In this document: in pieces, positions 12,301 through 21,300 of the stretch
Layout: each line of letters starts with the position of its first letter
Position numbering within the stretch: position 1 is the stretch's first letter
Assembly (NCBI GenBank): GCA_002633025.1
Contig: NMRB01002002.1
Coordinates: forward strand, 31,436-95,435
From: Notospermus geniculatus
Taxonomy: Eukaryota > Nemertea > Pilidiophora > Heteronemertea > Lineidae
Length of the DNA stretch: 64,000 nt
Direction: 5' to 3'
Notes under the pieces: model-generated
The model's database searches: none
The model's input: the letters and a program-made list of their open reading frames with translations, nothing else
Told to the model about the DNA's origin: nothing
Program-made: the position numbers and the translations under genes

Positions 12301-15300
12301 ACTCTTAGCCGAAAAGGTTCTTTGCTGCCACACCAGGAGAACCCTCTGATTTAAGAACCCTCGGGTTGTTTCAGAACCCCTAGAGGTTCCAGATAGAACC
12401 TTTTCCTCAGAAAAGAGTTCTAACTGGAACCTTTATGGGTTCTTTAGCGACCGAAAGGTTCTATGGAACCCTTTCAGGTTCTTTACAGAAGGTTCTATAT
12501 AGAACCTTGGGGTTCCCCTGGTGAGGCACAAAGAACCCCTAAAGAACCTTTTTGGCTAAGAGTGTAGGTGCGGAATAAACGGACCCGAAGGGGATCAACA
12601 CGAGAGGTGGAACTTACATATCTATCCACCACCATCGGTGTAGGCACCGTCAGTGACAGGCCTTTCTGTTTTTCGCAGAATTTCGTTGATTCAGTCTTGG
12701 CCTTCCCGTTCGGGAGTTTTGCGTCGAAGTATATTGTGACGTCACTTGTCTGTGTGGCTTTATTGCTAAAAAGAGAGCGGAACAGGCCATTAGGTTCATG
12801 GGAAGGGACCCTCCTCCGTCGCTTGCGACTCGTGGCGCAGCGCTATTCACCGTCCGTATATTTATCGTAATGACTAGCCCATGTTTCATGTACGGCTTTA
12901 CCGTACAAGCCTAGTGCAGCCTTAAGGCCAAAACATTCTACATAGTTGCATAATTATGGAACATGGGCAAAAAGCTATTTTCGAAGATGGCCGCCTGGCA
13001 GCCATGTTTGTGGTAGAATCGTGTCGAAAATTGCTGAGCACATAGAGGTGATATAGATACATAATCACACCAAGTTCGAAGACTCTAGATCCAATATCCA
13101 TGGAATGTGCCACCAAATGGCAAAATTTTGAACTTTGACCACTGTGACCTTGAAAAGTAAGTCAAATAAAAAACCCATTAGATATGTCATATATACTTAT
13201 CATATGTACCTAAGATAAAAATTTGGAGATGATACACCCAGTAGTTCGGGAGTTACTGCACTTTTTGTGTTTTCGGTTTTGGCCACCTAGTGGCCAAGCG
13301 AAGACTTGAACCGGACCGAAACTCGTCGGTCATCTGACCTAGGCGCCTGTAGCAAATTCAAGGTTATGCTCGGTCAACTGGTAAATACTGTGGTTTGTGG
13401 TTTAATCATTGTGTTCACCTTATGGTGTCTGTTGCACAGGCCTGGCATTTACTAGTACATGTATTTTTCTTCACGAGTGTACCGCAGTAGCCTTCTGCAT
13501 GTATCTGTACAGTGTACGTACGTGTGTAGAGCCCACAGTACCATGGCTACCACCGCCAATATTACATAAATTGAAGTTATATACCCTTTTCCTTTCATAA
13601 ATACTACCAAGAATATAAGTACAAAGAATGTACAACTTAGTAATCAAACAAAGGGTGGGCGTTATGTTACTCTTTCTGATAATAGAGGGCGTACGGTAAT
13701 TATAGGCCTTCTAATTAAATAACCAATGTTCAGATTTAACGGTTGTTGACTGAATTGTATTATTTAGAATATCATCATTATTCTTATGTAAAGTTAGAGA
13801 CATATTACTGGCATACAATGTTTTGGTGAAACCATGGATTTGTTGTATAGGTCATAGTCTCGCTTGCCAGACGCTACGGGCTCACCCCTTCGGTAAATCA
13901 CACTCCGCGTCTGGCTCATTTAGAGATTAACAGTCGTGAAGACCGCGTGGTGGCAGCACGGGTCCTTGGGTTTTACCAACCTCGTTCGCTTTCTGACAAT
14001 ATGGCGAGTGGCCCAAGGTTGTCTGAGCGAACTATACCCCTGGGGACGGGGTTGGGTTTTTCCTGGAAGTAATTTCCGCGGGAATTATGAGTGAGAAAGC
14101 GTGGTGATTGGCTGGAGCCCAGTGGAGTGCCATCTAGTGGTGTTACCGGCTTTTGAGCCCCAAATGTGCCAGTGTGTAGGAGACCGTGACGTCGGATACA
14201 CACTGGGGCCGAGTGTATATAGGTCAGAGTGCCCAACCCTGAGATAAAGTACAATATCAATTTGTCGAAAATATGGTCCATTCCGGCAAAACTGCTCTAT
14301 AGCTCGGTTATTTCTGAGTGCATATAACAATGGGAGGTGTCATTTTGTTCGTAATGGTCGTCTCTACACAATAATCCTTCACAAACTAAGATCCCTTCGG
14401 TTACAAGGTCACCAGAGGCAAATTTGTAAACTCACTTTTTGCACATATTCGGAGTTGTACATTCTTGGTTCTTATACATGTATATTCTTGACACTACACA
14501 AGGTTTCATTTTACTCCTCAACAAACAAGGTAGTTTGAAATGACAAATCTCAACGTGATACCCGGTTAGAAACATGGCTGTACATGTTTCTCTATGTAAC
14601 TTGATCATCAGGTTTTAATGATGGGGGGGGGGGGGGTNCTAGGCCTACCTGTTTCTCTATGTAATAACTTGATCATCAGGGTTTAGTGACCGGCGGTGTT
14701 GGTAGCTAATGCCAATCGTTTTTTTTTTCAAATTGAAGTAATTTTCCGAATGCGATAATTCACAGTGTAAATTTCATCAACACAGTTTTTCTGTTTCGTG
14801 GTATACGGTTCACTTCAGGCGTTTGCCGCATTCAGACTTCATGTGTTCATCATTTAGGATTCGGGAGGTTCCTAATCGATTCGACGCGAGTAAAGAGCGG
14901 CGCACACGTGCGACAAAATGGGGGCAACTACCGATGCGACTACTACGTCGCATGCGATAATCACTTTTGAGGTCGATCAGTGATGTCATCCACGACATCA
15001 CTGATCTTCCAAGGAAGCATTTGTCGCAAACGAGTCAACAAAAACTAAAAAAAAACTAAAAATATTTTCAGTCGCTGCTGTGGTCGCAAGGGCGGTCGCC
15101 TAGAAAATCGCTCGAAAAATCGCCAGTGTGCGCCGCCCTTAACCGAGTAGGCTAAAGGCGCCGATTCACGTGACAGTTTATCGAAAGTTGCTGTCAGATA
15201 GTCAATTATTGCTCACAGACAGCAATAATTGCTGTCATACAGTCACTAGCTGAACAACTTCCACGGGATAGTCTTTGGACAGTTATACTATCTGACAGCA

Positions 15301-18300
15301 AACTTTCGACAGAAAACTGTCATGTGCAGCAGCGCCTAAAGGCGGCCTTCCACCTGAAAGTTTTCTGTCGCAATTTTCCTTATGGAAACCTATGAAAAAT
15401 TGTCAAACACTCTGTTGCAGGTGGTCCAAAATGTGTGTCTATTGTTGAGGACTGCCGCGTATTGTTCGAAAAGATTGCAGACATTTCTGGCGAGGAATAG
15501 AACATGTGCTATTCCAAGCAATAACTGTCGGACACTAAAATAACTGGCTGACATAATCTTTAAAGGCCTCTTCCACGCTACAGAAATTGATCATGCAACA
15601 GAGTGTCTGACAATTTTCTAAGTTTACAAAAGGAAAATTGCGACAGAAAACTTTCAGGTAGAAGTCCGCCCTTAAGACTAAAGCTGGGCGCACATGTGCG
15701 GCAAATCTCGATGCGGTAGGGGTATTTTTAAAGTTGACTGACCCAACACTGTCGACTCGTCATTTATCTCGGTTAAGAGAGGGGGCGTCTCTTAACCTCT
15801 ATCCACCTATATGTACGGCAAAGGCGCGCAAAACGGCGCTCAACCTGTCTAAAATTTAATTTTCTTTCGTTTGCACGTAATTTCAGCTCAAACAGACAAA
15901 AACTGAGTTATGAGCAAAAGAAAGTGGTAGTGTCGGACATCTGACTGATACGTACGGAGTTTGAAACAGACCGGGCGCTGCTGACGTCACACGGTTACTG
16001 ATATCGGAAACCACTGCCGCACACGCGTCCTCAGCGGGGGGTCTGGGGGCCTCGCCCAGAAAAATTCGAAATCTAGAAGCCCTGAAATGCGATTTTCCAG
16101 CATTTCGGAACACGAACCTAGCTCCTGTTTCCTGTTTATGCTTGCAAAACCTCAGTGTTATTTAAAGTGAATAATGTTGTCCGGGCGGCGATTTTTTTGA
16201 CCGGGCGGCGGATTTTTAGACCGGGCGCTGAGATCAATCCTGCGTTTTAGAACGGGCGCCGCGCCCGTTCTGTTATACCCCCATCACACTGAGCTAGTTC
16301 TCAGTACGTTCTTGAAAATTTTGCCGAACGGGCTCAAACTGTGTGCGAACGGAGTGGACGTAGTGGCAACGTTTTACAGTCTTTTTACGAACTTCGTGGA
16401 TGGGAAGGGTGCTCCAGTACATCGAAGCATTATTTGGCCAAGGGGACACGTTCTAGCCCGTTTTACGATTTTTTTAGGACGGGGCAGGACGTTTTGAGAA
16501 CGACTTCAGTGTGATGGGGGTATTACACTAGTGGAGAACAACCAAGTTGATGTCGATCTTGGGCGTCAAAGAATTTAGCCTAGCAGTCGACTGGAAACAT
16601 ACTATGGATGCTGGTTTCAGGCGGGACTTACGGATAATATCATGGGTTCAAATATACGTGTTCCTGATGAAAAATTCTTGTTTTGGTGGATTTGATACCT
16701 TCATGCTTTGCAAAGGAATTAGTTTCATACTATGATTCACTCTGATTGATTGTTCCAACACTATGGATGAAACGACCATACAAGACAAGGTAGGAGACGC
16801 TAATCTCGCACGGTTCATGGCCAATGTGCAAACCCAACTGGCCGTGAAGGATATTCTCTATAACCGCCGCGTTAAAGGGAGACATTCGAAAGATATCGCC
16901 CGGCGGGCACTAGTTGTTTTTGTTTTGAGTAGCGCACAGCGCCGTCTGTTAATCCACGGTGACACTAAAGCTATGGCACAGGCCCCTGGAGAGCTATCAG
17001 TGAGTTTAGAACACGTATCTAACCAAAAAATACTAGTTTGTAAAAAACACACCCCGAGCTCACGAATTCGTGAGCTCGAGGTGTGGTTTAGATACGTGTT
17101 GCGTTTTTTAGATACCTTTGGTTAGGTACAGTTCGTGTTCTAAACTCACTGATAGCTCTCCAGGGACCTGTGCCATAGCGTAGTGTCACAGTGGATTAAC
17201 AGACGGCGCTGTGCGCTACTCAAAACAAAAACAACTAGTGCCCGCCGGGCAATGTCTTTTGGATGCCTCCATTTAAGGCAAGATTTTGAATGGTGCTCCG
17301 TTTAAAAGTGTGAATGACTGCATTCATTTTAATTTTATGATTTTAGTCAACCAGAATATTACTTAAAGTCCTTGCATTATTTGACACAGCTACTTTATGT
17401 TGTAATCCCCTAAGGGAGACTTTATTTAAATATGGTGGAGTGTTCCCATATCGTTGGACCACATGGACTGAAGCGGCCTGTCCTCTCTACTCCTTTATCG
17501 CTATCGTCGTCCCGTCGACTTCTCATTGGATGGTTGTCCTGGTCTCTATTGAAAGATGGATATGTGTTACCTTCCCTTTAAAGGCCATGGTCCTCTGTAC
17601 CAGAAAATGGACGTACGTTGCTATTATGAGTGTGTTGATGATGCATTTTGCTGTTTTTGGTCATGAGCTGTACATAAGACAAATCGACGGACCATCTGGA
17701 ACGTGTGGTTGTATTAACGCAACTTCAAATGCAGATTGCAGTAGATATGGTGATGCAATTTCAATTATTACTAGCGCTGTTTCTTTCCTCCTCCCCTTCA
17801 CCTGCATCCTCTTCTTCAACGCCTCGATCCTGTATAACGTCATAAGAAGTCGGAACAAGCGAAGAAAGTTACAGAATTCACAACGATCGACGACAAACGT
17901 CAACAGCATGACCGTCATGCTGTTGATTGTTAGTGTGGCGTTCTTACTACTTGTTTCACCATTTGCTATATGTGAAGCTATAAATGGTTTTCCTATTCAT
18001 CTTGCTCCTGACTTCGAATTATACCTTGATGTGTGGGTGGTGATGGTGAACCTTGAACCGTTAGCTGAGTTCCTGAATGCTACCAACCACAGCAGTAATT
18101 TCATCCTTTATTGTCTTTGCGGCAGACAATTCAGACAGGCGTTTTTCAACATGTTCAGATGGAAACGGACCAAAAAGTAGCAGATGATCTTCATGGGAGA
18201 AGCCTAGTTTATACTTCGACGCACGACCATCGGCATGATCGGCGTCCGACGCGCGATCAAAATCTGGATGCCAACATAATGAAGTAGGCTTATGTCGGCG

Positions 18301-21300
18301 TACAGATTTTGATCGTGCGTCGGACGCCGATGGTCCTGCGTCGATGTAGAAACTAGGCTTTACCGTGCGAATTTCATAGCGCGCAGCCGCCGCGCGAAGC
18401 GCTTTTAACACAAAACGCACCCGGGGAGAAATGTGCCCAGAATTTCGTACTTCGTGTTTCGTCGGTTTGCGAAACCTCACTAATAGGGAGTTTTCGCAAA
18501 TCTGACGAAAAACGAATATGAAATTGGACTTCATTTCCATGACGGCGTAACGTATTTCAGGAGATGGCTGGTACCGCAAATATCGCCTGCTGCAAGAGCG
18601 TCTTTCAGCGTATTACGTTAAGGTGGCGGTGGAGACAAGCCCGGCGTATTTTCCCGCTGAATATGGAAATGATTTGAATGAATTTATTCATAGCCTCAAC
18701 CGCAGTCGGTCACAATCATAGCCTGTTTCAAGTATAGTTCTTAGGCATGTTAGGCCCTGGATGGTATTGCGCAATACCTCTTTCGACGCCTTTCCATTAG
18801 GCCACGCCGTTCCCTGACAATAGCTCTGTCGTCGATGATTTTTTAACAGGCTTTATCCGAACGTGACCAACTCCACACGCGTTCTTCATTACCATAACAA
18901 AGGGCTCGCGGGGAAAGTTGCGGACTTTCTCACAAATTTTCACGAGCGATTTCTTTTTTGTGCGTGGATCGATGGTCAATTTGATTTCGAATATGATCTG
19001 GAAAAAACTTCCTCTAAGGCCGTTCCAGCCCCGATTTTTGAATTTCAGAGGAAAACAGCAAAAATTATTCAATTTTCTGTTTTGACCTTTTTCAGGCCAC
19101 TAATTAAGCAATTGCTAATTAGTTATTTCAATTTTGAAAAATCGGGCCATGAACGACCATAGACCTCGCCATGCTGCATCCATCACTACCTAAAATCCGG
19201 TCATTTGGAGCCTGCTGTACCCGTTATCGCCTCTGAAAAACTTCATCTGGGACTTGCATTGTTCATGAATAAAGTTACATAATCAGTTAATTATTGTGCA
19301 GTTTTTCAATTCGGAGATCTGCAACAATACATAAACTCACAAATTTCGTTGGCAAAGTAAACTACGGTCGTAACACATTCGTGCAATTAAATTTCAAAAC
19401 GGACCTCAATTGGATGCGTTTGCTAACTCCACCGCCACCTTAAACGGAAAGACTTACGGTGTATCTTGAATTTATAAATTTCCACTTCGTATCTACGAAG
19501 TGGAAACGTAAGATAAATTTCAAAGTTAAATATACACCATAACTCTTTCGGTTTAACGTAACACGCTAAAAGACCCTCTTGCACCAGGCGATATTTGCCA
19601 TACCAACCATCTCCTGAAATACATGGGGTACGTCATGGAAGTGAAGTCCAATTTCGTATTTCCTACTTCGTGTTTCGTCAGATTTGCGAAACCTCACTAA
19701 CATCTTTAACAGGAAGAATGATCAAATGCTAGGTATCCTGGCAACTTTCGTTTAATGTGGTCGTCACAATACTACCACTTCAACGGAAAGTTGCTTCTGG
19801 ACCAAGCAAGAAATCAAAAAAATTGAATGAAATGGTCATGGACCATGTGCTCACCTGGACGAAGTGAATGTAGCAGAAAAACAAATGACACCTAGTGGCC
19901 AAGCCAAGAATCGAATTGGACCGAAACGTGGTGTCATTGGTCATCTGACGTACGGGACTACATGTACTGTATCAAGTTACAGGTGAATGATAATTGCCCC
20001 ATACCTGCCCCACCCGAGTACAATTTTGACTCCAACTATGGAGATTTTTGCCTCCTACGTGCAAATGTCATCGTGTGCGGTGGTCGGAAGCAGAGGCGGA
20101 GACGAATTTTTTTGCCTCCAACGCAGATCAAACATGTTTGAAATGACGTTACGCCGCATCTACAGGAGACAAAATTGCAATCGTGTGCGGCGACTGACGC
20201 ACCGTGTGCGGTGACAGGATGCCGAGACAAAAAAAAACATATGGAGGCAACGTCGGAGACAAAATTGCACTCGTGTGCGGCAGGTATCAGCGGTCACCAA
20301 ACGAGCCAGCTAACGGCAAAATCTAATCAATTATGTCCCTAATATTCATCTTGGGGCCCTGAAAGTTTCAGAACGATGCGTGGCTTACTTCTCGAGTTAT
20401 CGTGCGGACACCTAACAGTGGATGAGCCGACAGATAGAGAGTCAGAGAGAGAGAGGTCTAAAAATAACACATGGTTTTGAACAGATCTCGCTCAAAATAT
20501 AATCAGTTCAGCCTCGAGTATTTATCTTGAAGCCCTGAAAGTTTCAGAACGATGCGTGGCTGATTTCTCGAGTTATCGTGCGGACAACAGTGGATGAGCC
20601 AACAGAGAGAGTCTGAGAGAGGTCTAAATGAAATGGTCCATGGATCATGTGCTCACCTGTTTGGACATAATTGTGTAATGAGAGAGGGAGGTATCACTTA
20701 CGAGCAATCTGGGCCACACACGATCAATATTATTGCACAATGTGGGGCGCCCCAAAATAGGGGCATGTGCTTCTGGCATGATGGGTAGAAGAAAGATTGG
20801 CAATAATATTGCCCATTATTGTGCAATAATAGATTGGAACGTGTATGACCCATTTGTGCCCCATAATTGTGCAATTATAGCTACGGTTACACCTGCTGAA
20901 AATACCCGTGTTTTCCAGACCCGTGTCAAACCCGTGTGTACGAAAATCCCGGCGAGAGGTCACACTAATACACTGTAGTTAAGTAGCCCGGCGACAGTTG
21001 CGCTGCATGCACTGACTCTTCAGTCATTTCTGTATTGGCACACATTATTAGAGGCGCGAAAACGACGTCACTTAATGTCTGCGCCATCTGTCGCCGTGCG
21101 AAGAACTAACGAAAACACGGGGATTTCGAAAAGCACGGCAAAAAACCGTGTTTTTCAGACACGGGTTTCTTGAAGCTCGGCAATTCATAGGTGTGACCGC
21201 AAAAAACCCAGAGATTTTATGTAGTGTAACCACGGCTTACATTGGATGGTGTATGGGCCGCTTAAGGGAGGCACTTTGTGTGTATTGTCAGCACAGTGTG

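Noticed and set aside
17440-17442. GTG at 17440 as the GPCR start
   Set aside because: The frame is open upstream and encodes TM2 back to a good splice acceptor at 17346.
18061-18579. A 172-codon minus-strand ORF
   Set aside because: It is antisense to the GPCR exon and continues into a MITE.
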